A stretch of DNA of 12,790 bases from Pigoraptor vietnamica (GCA_943704525.1 CALSCQ010001937.1:1-12790), one strand, 5' to 3'. Shown: positions 1 through 12,790, counted from the first letter of the stretch. Translations and numbers: made by a program. The notes: a model not told the origin generated them from the letters alone.

Positions 1-22
1 CCCCCCCCCCCCCCCCCCCCCC
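1..22. repeat. Poly(C) homopolymer
   Basis: Twenty-two consecutive C residues open the window and run directly into a (CA)n tract. The run touches the window edge, so its true length is unknown. It could be a real low-complexity tract or an assembly edge. It does not look like a telomeric repeat, because there is no repeating unit. Confidence 0.9.
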
Positions 23-28
23 TTCTCC

Positions 29-63
29 ACACACACACACACACACAGTCACACACACAAAAC
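29..63. repeat. (CA)n microsatellite
   Basis: An uninterrupted AC run covers about 29-47 and is followed by an imperfect CA-rich tail to about 63. It is part of the simple-sequence DNA at the left edge of the window. Confidence 0.85.
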
Positions 64-898
64 ACATACATACACGAAACACATCCATACACAAACATAA
101 ATTAGAAGAATAGAGAGAAATACAGAGGAAAAGAAAGAGTAACAAAGAAAAGACGTTTAGGAAAATGGTATAGACTCATGGAAGTAGACGACAGAGTGAG
201 AGAGGATAACGACATTATTCGTTTGATTACTTTGCACATGGATACACATTTGTTCAGAGGGGAAAAAATGTGTGGAAATGAAGGGGACCATGCAACAACT
301 TCCACGCACCCCAGCATAGCGGATGCGGCGCTGTTGGAGCGGCGAAAAACGAGGGATAATGCTGTCTTCGGGTCGGCTGTGGAATTTGGCGACGCACGCG
401 CCCCTCCAGTTGGTGAGAAACCCGCCAAACTTCCTGAGTTGGACCACGCTGATATGCAGCGACCGCAGTGCGGCGAGGAATGCATCGTGTCCTTCCTCCT
501 CTCACAGCCTCCCTGTCACTCTCCCTCTGTCGCTGGTAAAAAAAGGAAAGGCCATGCGGGACCTACTACACCTCTATGGTCCCCCGATGTGACTGAGCCA
601 GCTTTTTACAGCCCCGGATGTGTGATTTCTCGTGCCAAATGGCGGGAAAGTTTTGGGTTCTGAGGTGCACCACCGGCGACCGGCGGGAACGGACGCACGC
701 CGACACGGCTGACGTAAAACAGGCGCAACGAAGTTAGAGCGACCTCTCAACGGAGGCAGAGGGACCTCTCGCCATCGTGCCATTGTCCTCGGCTGTTCTT
801 GAAAGTAGCATCGAGCGCACCGCTTTGGTGTGACAGTCGTCGCTTGGGGTTTTTTGGCATGCGGCGATAGTGTGATCGGTGGGGTGCCGGCGACAGAA
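64..898. other. Upstream spacer, no assignable gene
   Basis: This stretch lies upstream of the SUZ12 start codon. It is purine-rich and A-rich at first (about 100-180), then more GC-balanced. A + strand open frame of 161 codons (178-663) is present, along with overlapping minus-strand frames of 83 to 127 codons, but none shows a motif or a splice structure I recognise. The SUZ12 frame is open backwards from 899 only to a TAG at 806-808, with no earlier in-frame ATG. The 5' UTR and promoter of SUZ12 should lie in the right part of this spacer; I see no convincing TATA or CCAAT element. Confidence 0.5.
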
Positions 899-4881
<3,983 letters not shown>

Positions 4882-5199
4882 TTAACATGTGGGCCGTCTT
4901 TGTCGCTCGCACGCGCACACTCACGGCTGATGGTATTTTATAGGTACACGCGCACATCGATTGCAGCTGCACTGCGTCATAGCGCCCAGTGCAGGGCAAT
5001 AGATACGGAAGGCCGCGAGCGCAACCCAGAAGACAACGCAAACCCGTTTGCTGCGCACGCCACTATTTACACAGCACTTCATGTACACACATTATATACA
5101 CGTCGGTGGCGGACGCGTCCATCGCAGCGCAGTAGGCTCACGACGACACAACCGACAAAGCCCTTCGCAGCGGAAACGGGGAAACAGAGCGAAAGCTCC
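4882..5199. other. Convergent 3' spacer between SUZ12 and the F-box gene
   Basis: SUZ12 (+) stops at 4881 and the F-box/WD40 gene (-) stops at 5200, so this 318-bp stretch must carry both 3' UTRs and both polyadenylation sites. No AATAAA is visible on either strand; AT-rich candidates are near 4935-4945, 5065 and 5095. No open frame in it resembles a gene. Confidence 0.6.
4967..4994. repeat. Perfect 8-bp hairpin in the convergent spacer
   Basis: CTGCACTG (4967-4974) is perfectly complementary to CAGTGCAG (4987-4994) around a 12-nt loop. It lies 85 bp past the SUZ12 stop codon, within the likely 3' UTR of one or both convergent genes. There is no U tract after it on either strand, so it is not a factor-independent terminator in the bacterial sense. 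Confidence 0.5.
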
Positions 5200-8100
5200 T
5201 CACGAATCGAAAGCCCAGACGCGCACGGTCTTATCGAACGAACCCGACACAATCTTGCTTCGGTCCAACTGGAGGCACGTGACCATCGAGTCGTGGCCCA
5301 GCAGCGTGTGCAGGGGCTCGCCCGTCTCGCGATCGCACACTTTGATCGTGTTGTCGTCGCCGCCAGAAACTGCGCACGCAGAAAAAAGAAGGAGAGAGAA
5401 AAGGGAATTTAGAGCAACGTTTAGGAGCAATAAGCCAATGGGAAGCAAGGCGTGCAGCCGCCAAGACCCACCGATAAAGCGCGCGTCCATCGCCACGCAG
5501 CGCGTCCAGTCGCTGCGGCACGTGACGGCCAGCTCGCACTCGCTGTCCGTCGAGAGGAGGTCCCACGTGCGGATGTTGTCGGTCCGGTCAAACGAACCGC
5601 TCACAATGCACTCGGTTCCCTCGCACACCGGCACGGGACGCGCAGGGATCGCCGCAACCTGCTGCTGCGTCCCGTCGGCTGCCGCCGCCGCCGCTTCGCC
5701 ACTCGCGGACTGCTTGTTGGCGAGCACAAGGGCGCGCTTGGCGTTGCGCCTCTCCCGGCGCAGGCGCTGTAAGTGCGTCTCGGGCCCAAAGGCGATGCAC
5801 TTGACGGCCGACTGGTGTCCGCAGAGGACACGGAGGCATTCGAGCGACGCCTTGTCCCACACGCGGATCGAGCGGTCGTGCGATGCGCTCGCAAACACGC
5901 GCGGCGCAACGGCAATCGCGTACACGTAGTGCCCGTGCCCGCGCAGCGTGGCGACGCACTCAAAGCCGCCAGAGTCGTCCTCCCCGCGGAACGTGTTCGT
6001 CACGACCTCCATCGCCGTCTCGGACGCAGAGGACGCCGGGGGTGCGCGCCGCTTCCAGACGCGAATGGTGCGGTCGTACGACCCAGAGTAAACGGTGCCG
6101 GCGTCGAGCTGCGCCGTGCACACGCCCTGTTCGTGACCACGGAGAACGCCGACGCACAGGCCGACAGACAGGTCCCACGCACGGACGGTGGCATCGAGCG
6201 AGCTGCTCACGATGAGACCGCCCGTTCCGTCTCGGCGGAAGCAGACGCCCGTCACCGGCCGCGTGTGGCCAAAGAGTGTGGCGATGCATCGGCCAGTGAG
6301 CATGTCCCACACGCGCACGGTGCGGTCTTCAGAGCCCGTCACTGCGCAGGCAAGATAAGCACGTCAGCGAACACTTTCCACATGCGCACGACACACAACT
6401 GCAGCGAGGGCAAAAGATTCTAAAAAGGAGGTAGACGAAACCGCCCAAACCACCCACCTATCACGCGATCGTCGTACTGCAAGGCCTGAACGGGACCTTC
6501 GTGTCCCTCGAGGACGCGCACGGTGTGGCGCCCCTCGCGCCAGTTACGCGACAGTCGGTAGTTGTCGGCGAACCGCTTCTTGTACGGATTGGCAAAGCCG
6601 CACAGCGCCGCGTTGGACGACGCGTCCGAGATGCAACCGGTCCACGCAAAAGGGGTGGCAGGGTGACGCGGCACCGAGAGCGCCGCGCGGGTCAGCTGCT
6701 GCCGGGCGACGCGCGCGGAGACGGCCGCGTCGGAAACTTCCTGCCTCACACAGAGCTGGCGCCACTGCGGTGCCAAATAGCCCCGCGTCAGCAAATGTCC
6801 GAAAAAGACAACGACCAGGCACAACAACTATCGCAATGAAAGAAGTATAAGCAGCTGCACCCACCACGTAGGGATCGTTGGCGAGTCCGCGCCACTGCCG
6901 CGACACGAGCGCCGCGCGGTTCAGGTCCTGCGGGCCGAGCATCGAGAGAATCTTGACAGCGAGTTCGTAGGGGAGGCAGCCGACAAAGTCGCGCTGGACG
7001 AGCGCTTGCAACATTGGGTAGAGGCGGCTGAGGTCCGCGAGGGAGCAGTCGCCAACAAGCGTGCGGATGGCGCGCGCACGCTGCGCCGAAGTCCACCGCC
7101 CAAAGCGAGCACGCACGTCCAGCAGTTCCTCCTCGAAGCCCTCGTCTGCACAACATTAGAAAGATCAGCAAAACATAGACAGAGAGAGCGTGTACATATC
7201 GTGCGCAGGACAGAGATGAGCCACGCAGAAGACGTACCAGGCTCTTCATCAATGCTCGAGCGAGGCGTCTTGTACGCCTTCGTCGACGACTCCTCGCGCA
7301 CCGCGGTGGGCGCATACACGCAGTCGCAGCTGAAACCAGAGTCTCGCTTCTCGGCAGAGGACCACGCCGGCACGGCCTCATCCAACTCCATGGCTGACGG
7401 AGACGAGGGCACGCACGCGTCCGCACCAAATTCCTCCTCCACATCCGTTGCGCGACCCTTGCCCTTCACGTCAAGCGCATCCATGTCTGAAACGGACATG
7501 TCGTCGCTCGACACACTGGCCGCGCGCGACATGACGCTCGACGCGCCGTCGTCCACGGTCGACTCGATTTCGGAGAAGGCGCTGTCCGTAGCGGACGCCT
7601 GCGTCACCGCCGACGAGGCCACCGACATGTTGCCCATGCTGCCAAAGCGGTCCCGCCCTGTCGCAAAGAGATCGCTGTACGAATTCGCAAGCGACGTCGA
7701 CGACACAGAGTGCAGGCTGCGGTAGGCCGCCGCGTCGGACGCCGACGACAAGGTCGAGGGTGAGGAGAGCGTCGTGGCGACGGGGTGCTGGTTCTGAACG
7801 GGCGAGCCACTGCGCGCAAAGGCGGCGGCTGCGGCAGTGACGGGATCAGCGGACACGGCGCGCCGCTTCTGTTGACGGGAAGCAAAAGCCAGGTAAGCGC
7901 ACAAGTGGGCGTAAGGGCGTGTGTGCAACGCAACAATGACTTGCGGATAGGGAAGTTTAAGGACATTAGCAACGAGACGACCACTCACGTTGGGGTTCAC
8001 GCGCGGCTGAAGCGGCGTAATGCGAACAGTGCAATCGTCGGCGCACGAAATGAGCGACGTCCCATCCTCGGAAACAAAGGCGCGGCGCACCCAGTCGCCA

Positions 8101-8389
8101 TGGCCCTGGACCACCGCGAGCTCTTCGCCCGTCTGCGGAAAAAAAGGAAGTGACGGCGTCAAAACGCAGACAAGCACGCAAGCACGCAACAGCCCCCCCC
8201 AAGCCCCATCTTCCGCACAAATTCGGCTCCTTGCAATGAACACGTACCGATGCATTCCAGACACGGCACGAGCGATCCGCCGACGCCGAGACGACGACCG
8301 ACCCTTGCCAGTTGTTCACCGACAGCTGAGAATAGGCGAGGGACGTGACGGGACCTGATGTTCGGCGAGAGTGGGCAACATCAGCACCT

Positions 8390-8470
<81 letters not shown>

Positions 8471-9714
8471 AAGGGCGAACACACTACTGGTATGATCATT
8501 CAGCGCTCACTCACCCGAGTGGCCAACGAGGCGGCCCACTGCGACGCCGCGCGCAAGGTCCACGCACACAATGTCGCGTCGAGAGCCACCGACAAGCGCA
8601 ATGGGACCGTCAAGGCGCTGCATGCACAGCAGGCGCCCGACCTTCGCGTCAATCACGCGCGTGCACGCTCCCGTCGTGAGCGAGAACACAAGCACAGAGC
8701 CGTCGTTGCAACCGGCGATGACTGTATCGCCAGGGCCATACGCATTCGTCGCCTGCTGCTGCGGGGCGAGGCAAACGTCGACGCTGCGAATGGGTCCGTT
8801 GTTCGCGTGGCGCATGGCCCGGAGGCACGCGCCCGTCGAGACGTCCCACTCACGCACGTGACCATCCTCGTGACCAGTGAAAAGGCGCAGGCCCGCGGTC
8901 GCACCCTGAACGCCAGGGGCTTTGGCGCGCGACACGCACTGAAGGGCGTGCACTTCGCTTGCGCCAACGCGGTGGAACTTTTGCAACTTCTTGCCCTCGA
9001 GCGTGAAGGCACGCGCGGTGCGGTCGCGCGAACCCGTGAACAGGAGGCTGCGACACGTGGAAGAGATATGAGAAGAGCACGCGCGCCAATCTGCAACAGG
9101 CAGACGCGATGCATGTCGTTTGCGCGACGGAGAGCACATTCGCTGCGAAAACGCACCCTTGGTGGACTTGGAGGCAAAAGATGTCCGACTTGTGGCCCTC
9201 GTAGACGGCCTCGCATTCGCTTGTCTGGACACACGGAGAATGAAAACAAACGCCTGAACCCCCTTTCCCCCTCCCCCTCCCCCCACCTTCCCCATTTTAA
9301 CAGCCCCCACATCGTCACGAAACGTTCATGATGCGCACCTGCACATTCCAACGCCGCACTGTCCTGTCGGCCGAGCCCGTGAAGAGCTTGTCGCCCACTT
9401 GTTGCATGCAATAGATGCGCTTCTTGTGCCCACGAATTACAGCGACATCCGCCGCCTCCGGCACGGGTGCCTGCTGGGACTGCGTCTGTGTTTGTGCCTA
9501 AATACGCCGGAGATGAACAAGCGAGAAGGGGAATACGCCGTTAGAGGGAGAGAAAGAAATGCGCCGTTCGAGTACCGAAAGGTTCGACATAAGAATAGAT
9601 CTCCAACTCAAAGGAGCCTGACCGAAACAACGCCGACGAGTGCGTGTCATGAAGAAAAATCGCACAGAAAACGTATGCGGTGGCTGCGTAAACACAGCAC
9701 CGAAAACGCACCAT
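5200..9714 (-). CDS. F-box protein with a WD40 propeller on each side of the F-box (WD40 - F-box - WD40)
   Basis: Probable substrate receptor of an SCF (SKP1-CUL1-F-box) ubiquitin ligase. Exons in gene order: 9714-9712 (ATG only, tentative), 9497-9339, 9224-9157, 9047-8515, 8354-8248, 8132-7989, 7868-7238, 7145-6865, 6764-6458, 6341-5472, 5369-5200 (TGA). The sum is 3,273 nt, 1,090 residues, with all splice phases matching. Residues 1-338 hold seven WD-like repeats (for example GHKKRIYCM..LFTGSADRTVRRW and GHGDWV..LISCADDCTVRI); repeats 4 and 5 are degenerate. Residues 339-548 are a Ser/Ala/Asp-rich linker. Residues about 550-598 resemble the helical region before the F-box in Cdc4-type proteins. 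The F-box is about 600-645 (RDFVGCLPYELAVKILSMLG, then VSRQWRGLA, then WRQLC after the intron). After NPYKKRF, seven further WD repeats fill about 700-1090; repeat 5 carries an Arg/Ala-rich insertion of roughly 50 residues. It lies head to head with RPAP3 and is convergent with SUZ12. The F-box plus C-terminal propeller is certain; the fusion to the upstream propeller is strongly supported but rests on predicted splicing. The 5' end is the least secure part. Confidence 0.82.
8391..8469 (+). repeat. Poly(A)79 homopolymer (poly-T in the F-box gene intron)
   Basis: Seventy-nine consecutive A residues on the + strand lie inside the F-box gene intron 8355-8514. In the transcript this is a poly-U run starting 43 nt after the donor GTGAGT (8514) and ending 35 nt before the acceptor AG (8356-8355). 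Flanking exons join cleanly across it in the middle of WD repeat 6 (GHSG/PVTSLAYS), so it does not mark a gene end. The reported length may be inexact, as homopolymers are hard to sequence. Confidence 0.9.
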
Positions 9715-10192
9715 CTTTTCCTTCAAATCCACTCCGCGTTCGTGCGCGTGTGAGCAATGGCGCACCCCAGAGGGGCACACACAAAAGAGAGGAAAGGGAA
9801 AAAAAGGCCTTCAAATCCTCCGTCCAAACAACAAGGTATCAAAAGTGAGCCTCCGATTTGCCCCAACGGAAAAAAAAAAAAAAAGAAAACACGATGACGT
9901 CGAACGTGAACGCCAGCAACGCACACGTCTCTGCGTGCGAATGATGATGAGAAAAACGAGAGGGAAAGTGTGCGGCGAGTGTCCCCCGTGTGCGTGCGAG
10001 CGAATTTGAGGGGTGCGAGGGAGGAATGCGTCACAACGGCAAGCGGCAAGGGCCAAAAAGGAATTTTTGGGGCGAGAAGGTGCGTACCCTAATTTTCCCC
10101 CAGTGCGACAGCCCCATACATTCCCATAGTGAGCGAGTGCCAAAAATTGCTCTGCACAATGCATTGCCTTTTATGGCAAATTTGTGTCCCTG

Positions 10193-10255
10193 TGATGTCA
10201 TTGTGCCCGTGTGATGTCATTTTGTCACTATGGCCATTGTATTGAAATGACGCCA
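10193..10255. promoter_or_regulatory. Cluster of CRE/ATF-like octamers
   Basis: TGATGTCA occurs twice, at 10193-10200 and 10212-10219 (19 bp apart, within a larger direct repeat of the form GTGTGATGTCATT), and TGACGCCA occurs at 10248-10255. All are one base away from the bZIP site TGACGTCA. They lie 250-320 bp upstream of the RPAP3 ATG in the divergent spacer. Binding is inferred only from the motif. Confidence 0.4.
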
Positions 10256-10269
10256 TGGGAGGGAATGGA

Positions 10270-10505
10270 CCAATCACAGAGTGCGTATTTTTGAACCACG
10301 TGGAAAATCGGCCGAGATATCGGAACATTTTGGTTGATGTCCGGAGAAACTTTCGTAAACTCTTTCCGGTCATCGTAAAATTCTCCTGCACGTGACATTC
10401 CAGAGAAAAGTGCGCAGTACAACGGCGTTGTAGGAGAATAGCAGTCCTTCACGCGCTATTGAGTCCTCCGTTCCGTCTGTAAGCGCGCGCGCACACGCAC
10501 ACGTG
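10270..10505 (+). promoter_or_regulatory. CCAAT box and three CACGTG motifs upstream of RPAP3
   Basis: ACCAATCACAG at 10269-10279 contains a good NF-Y-type CCAAT box. The palindrome CACGTG (bHLH or bZIP core) occurs at 10297-10302, 10389-10394 and 10500-10505, the last ending three bases before the RPAP3 start codon. No TATA box is evident. These are motif matches, not proof of function. Confidence 0.4.
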
Positions 10506-10508
10506 CGG

Positions 10509-12658
10509 ATGGCGAACCCGGCTCAGCTGCAGTTTCAAGTGCGCAACAACGCGAGCGAGGTTCAGGACTTTCTGCGTGACCTCACCAGTTGGGAGTCGGA
10601 CATAAAGAAGAAAGATGCGACGCTGAAAAAGCAAAAACCCGTCGCTGCGGCTGTGGTAAGCCGCGTTTTGCTGCCGCCATAAGATGTCAGCAGAGGAGCC
10701 CGTCTTATATTGTTGGTTTTCGCGCAGATTCCGCCGGTTCGGAATGCGGCAGTCGGTGTCCCTGCGCCTGCACCGGCGCCCGTCTCGAACGGCGGCGGGG
10801 GCGCGCAGGAAGTTGCAGACCCTGCACAGCCGCGCATCAAGGCGTATGACTACCGGTCGTGGGACAAGTATGACCCGGTGCGTGCTCTGTGCTTCGAGTA
10901 TGAATGGGCTGCACGCCATTCACGTGACTTATTTTCACTGTGGTGCCGACAGGACAAGGTTATAGAACAGCAGGAGGAGCGGGAGCGTAGCGAGGCGGAG
11001 CATGCCGAAGCACAGAAGCGAGCACTTGCAGCGGCCACACTCCAGGCCGCAGTAGATGCGAAGGAAGAGGTGCGTGCTGTAGCTGTTGAGTCAAGTTATG
11101 CAGCGGTTGTGTGCGAGTGAGGACGCTAAGTAGGAAGCAGTGTTGTACACTAGTTGTGGATACAGAAGCAGAGGCATATGGCGCTGGGGCCGAATTCCAG
11201 ACCTCACGTCGCTTCATGCACTCCGCAGGGCAACGCCTTGTTCTCGAAGGGCGACTATGCGCGCGCCGTCGCCTGCTACACGACGGCGATCGAGAAGGAC
11301 CCCAACAACGCCGTCTACCCGGCTAACAGGGCCATGGCATACATACGGCTGAAAAAGTGGGTCGGGAGCTTATTGTTGTCCGCGCGTGATTATGCGATCC
11401 AAGTAATTATGCTCACATGTGTCTTGTTTGTGCCCCACACTTCTCATCGCGCAATGTCCGCCAGATACGAGGAGGCAGTGATCGATTGCGACGCCGCCAT
11501 CGCCATAGATTCAAAGTACGTCAAGGCGTACTCACGCCGTGCGACGTGTCGCGAGGAGCTAAAGAACATCGGCGGTGCAATCAAGGGTATGTGTGCGTGG
11601 AGCTGCGAAGTGGGGGATGCACATGACTATTAGACTAGGAGTGACACGGCTTTTTTGTCCGTACGCCAACGGACTCCGACTGCACCGCAGACTACGAGAA
11701 GGTCCTCGTGCTCGAGCCAACAAGCAAGGAGGCGCTGGCAGCACTGAAGCGGTTGCGCGCACCGAAGGCCGCCGAGTCGCCGAAATCGGCGCCCGCCGTT
11801 ACATCTTCTCAACCGGCTGCTGCGAAGAAACCGAACGTGACACAATCGTCGCCCCCTGTGCAACTAGATGAGCGACGCCCTCCCGAGGTGGTCCCTGCCG
11901 CCCCTAAAGCACAGGCGGCTAGGGCGGCCCCGGCGCCCGCACCGTCCCAAGCGACGAAGGGAAAGGCTGCAGAGGGCGAGGCACCTAAGAAGAAGGTCGG
12001 GTTCAAGATCGAGGAGATTGAGGACGAGCAGGCTGAAATGACGGTTGGTTTGTTTGTGCGTGCGCGGCTCTCTCGGCAGAAAGTTCGACAATTGCACGCG
12101 AACGGTCGCATGGGACGCCCTGTTGATTTTCTTTCGCTTGAATTGCAGAAGCGACCACTCCGCCGCATTCCCATAGAGGAGGTGGGATTTGAGGAGCTCG
12201 AAAAGCGGCGAAAGAAGGAGACGGCGCCCAAGGTGCGTCGCGTGCTTACTTTGCTTGCTCGTATATATTTGCACACCTGCCTCACGCGCTCCTTACCTCT
12301 TGCTTGATTTGCGCATCATGTGCAGGTGGTAGAAGCGTCCAAGAGCGCGAGTGCGCCAACGCCGACGCCAGCTCCCGCCCCTGCTCCTTCTGCGTCGGTT
12401 TCGCGCCCCCTCGTGCAAGAAATCCAATCGCCAGTGCCGTCGGGGACGCAATCTCCAAAAACCAAAGCGAGCGAGGCTGAAAAGTCGCCGTCCACACTCG
12501 CCGCGGAGCCGCGACCTGCACTGTCGCCCGTGAGCCCCGCATCGAAGGGTGCATCACTTGCGCCGGCGGCGCTCGCTCCGCCGAAGACGTCGTTTGAGCT
12601 GGAGAAGGGATTCCAGCAACTGAAGGGCGACGACGACGCACTCTACCAGTATTTCACA
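10509..12658 (+). CDS. RPAP3: RPAP3-like R2TP co-chaperone subunit (5' part, 8 exons seen, 3' end outside window)
   Basis: RPAP3 links HSP90 to the R2TP complex (RUVBL1/2, PIH1D1), which assembles RNA polymerases, snoRNPs and PIKK complexes. Exons: 10509-10655, 10728-10877, 10953-11069, 11229-11356, 11465-11586, 11691-12043 (or 12055), 12149-12232, 12326-12658, giving 478 or 482 residues so far. The N-terminus matches the family (LQFQVRNNASEVQDFLRDL, then WESDIKKKD; later RIKAYDYRSW). A single TPR domain covers about 136-243. All five residues that form the dicarboxylate clamp for EEVD tails are in place (K136, N140, N171, K201, R205). KRPLRRIPIEEVGF then resembles the segment after the second TPR in animal RPAP3. 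A Pro/Ala/Ser-rich linker leads into FELEKGFQQLKGDDDALYQY, the beginning of the RPAP3_C domain, cut by the intron at 12659 (GTATGT). Animal RPAP3 has two TPR domains; this one has one. ATG 10509 is the first codon of the conserved N-terminus. Confidence 0.92.
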
Positions 12659-12682
12659 GTATGTTAGAGCGATGCGTGCGTG

Positions 12683-12790
<108 letters not shown>

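Larger units (their letters stand above)
9715..10508. promoter_or_regulatory. Divergent intergenic region between the F-box gene and RPAP3
   Basis: About 0.8 kb separates the tentative F-box start (9714, -) from the RPAP3 start (10509, +). It should hold both 5' UTRs and promoters. The left part is pyrimidine-rich on the minus strand just upstream of 9714, with an A15 run at 9870-9884. The right part, about 10090-10440, is visibly more AT-rich than the coding DNA around it. A CRE-like TGACGTCG lies at 9895-9902. No open frame here shows a recognisable protein, and no tRNA or other RNA gene is apparent. Confidence 0.55.

Noticed and set aside
1-22. Poly(C) run as a telomere or origin signal
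   Set aside because: There is no telomere-like repeating unit; it is a homopolymer at a window edge and may be an assembly boundary.
157-447. Minus-strand peptide containing GGFLTNW, similar to the GGTLTNW motif of ribosomal protein S2
   Set aside because: Only this short match is seen; none of the other S2 motifs follow or precede it in any frame, so it is most likely chance.
5048-5929. A + strand frame of 293 codons
   Set aside because: It is antisense to WD40 repeats on the minus strand and has Arg/Ser-rich composition typical of a shadow of GC-rich coding DNA.
8345-9331. A + strand frame of 328 codons with a run of about 26 lysines
   Set aside because: The lysines come from the poly(A)79 tract, and the rest is antisense to well-supported WD40 exons of the F-box gene.
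5200-9714. Two separate genes: a WD40 protein (9497-7989) followed by a canonical F-box/WD40 gene
   Set aside because: No stop codon ends the upstream frame before the F-box, no intergenic spacer exists, and the splice phases join exactly. It remains the main alternative and is listed as the refutation test.
10164-10179. Small hairpin TTGCC/GGCAA as an RNA gene
   Set aside because: A 5-bp stem is too short, and no tRNA, snoRNA or snRNA features surround it.
10341-10410. Possible heat-shock elements near RPAP3 (GAGAAACTTTC, TTCCAGAGAA) and a CCGGA/TCCGG inverted repeat
   Set aside because: Neither gives three correctly spaced nGAAn units, and the inverted repeat is only 5 bp.

Overview
The window is nuclear DNA from an intron-rich, GC-rich eukaryote. 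It holds three protein-coding genes built from many exons (12, 11 and at least 8), mostly short introns, spliceosomal GT..AG borders, and long (TG)n, (CA)n and homopolymer runs in introns and spacers. 5' splice sites are dominated by GTGCGT, GTGAGT and GTGGGT; most 3' splice sites end in GCAG. No lineage can be assigned from sequence alone. The gene set (an animal-like SUZ12, a Cdc4-type F-box/WD40 protein, an RPAP3 with one TPR domain) would suit an amoebozoan or an early-branching opisthokont, but this is inference.

Layout: 1-898 is a spacer that begins with a poly(C) and (CA)n run and has no gene I can assign. 899-4881 (+) is a complete SUZ12 homologue, the scaffold subunit of Polycomb repressive complex 2; my 12-exon model gives 692 residues. 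4882-5199 is a short convergent 3' spacer containing a perfect 8-bp hairpin. 5200-9714 (-) is an F-box/WD40 gene whose exons join in phase into one protein of about 1,090 residues with the order seven WD repeats, Ser/Asp-rich linker, F-box, seven WD repeats. 9715-10508 is a divergent promoter region with CRE-like, CCAAT and CACGTG motifs. 10509-12658 (+) is the 5' part of an RPAP3 homologue (R2TP/HSP90 co-chaperone); it runs off the window inside an intron that starts a (TG)n run at 12685-12790.

The three genes serve different housekeeping systems (chromatin repression, SCF ubiquitin ligase, HSP90-dependent complex assembly) and need not be functionally linked. The F-box and RPAP3 genes are head to head and may share a promoter region; the SUZ12 and F-box genes are tail to tail.

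The strongest candidate for something new is the F-box gene: canonical F-box/WD40 proteins have one C-terminal propeller, whereas this model puts a complete propeller on each side of the F-box.
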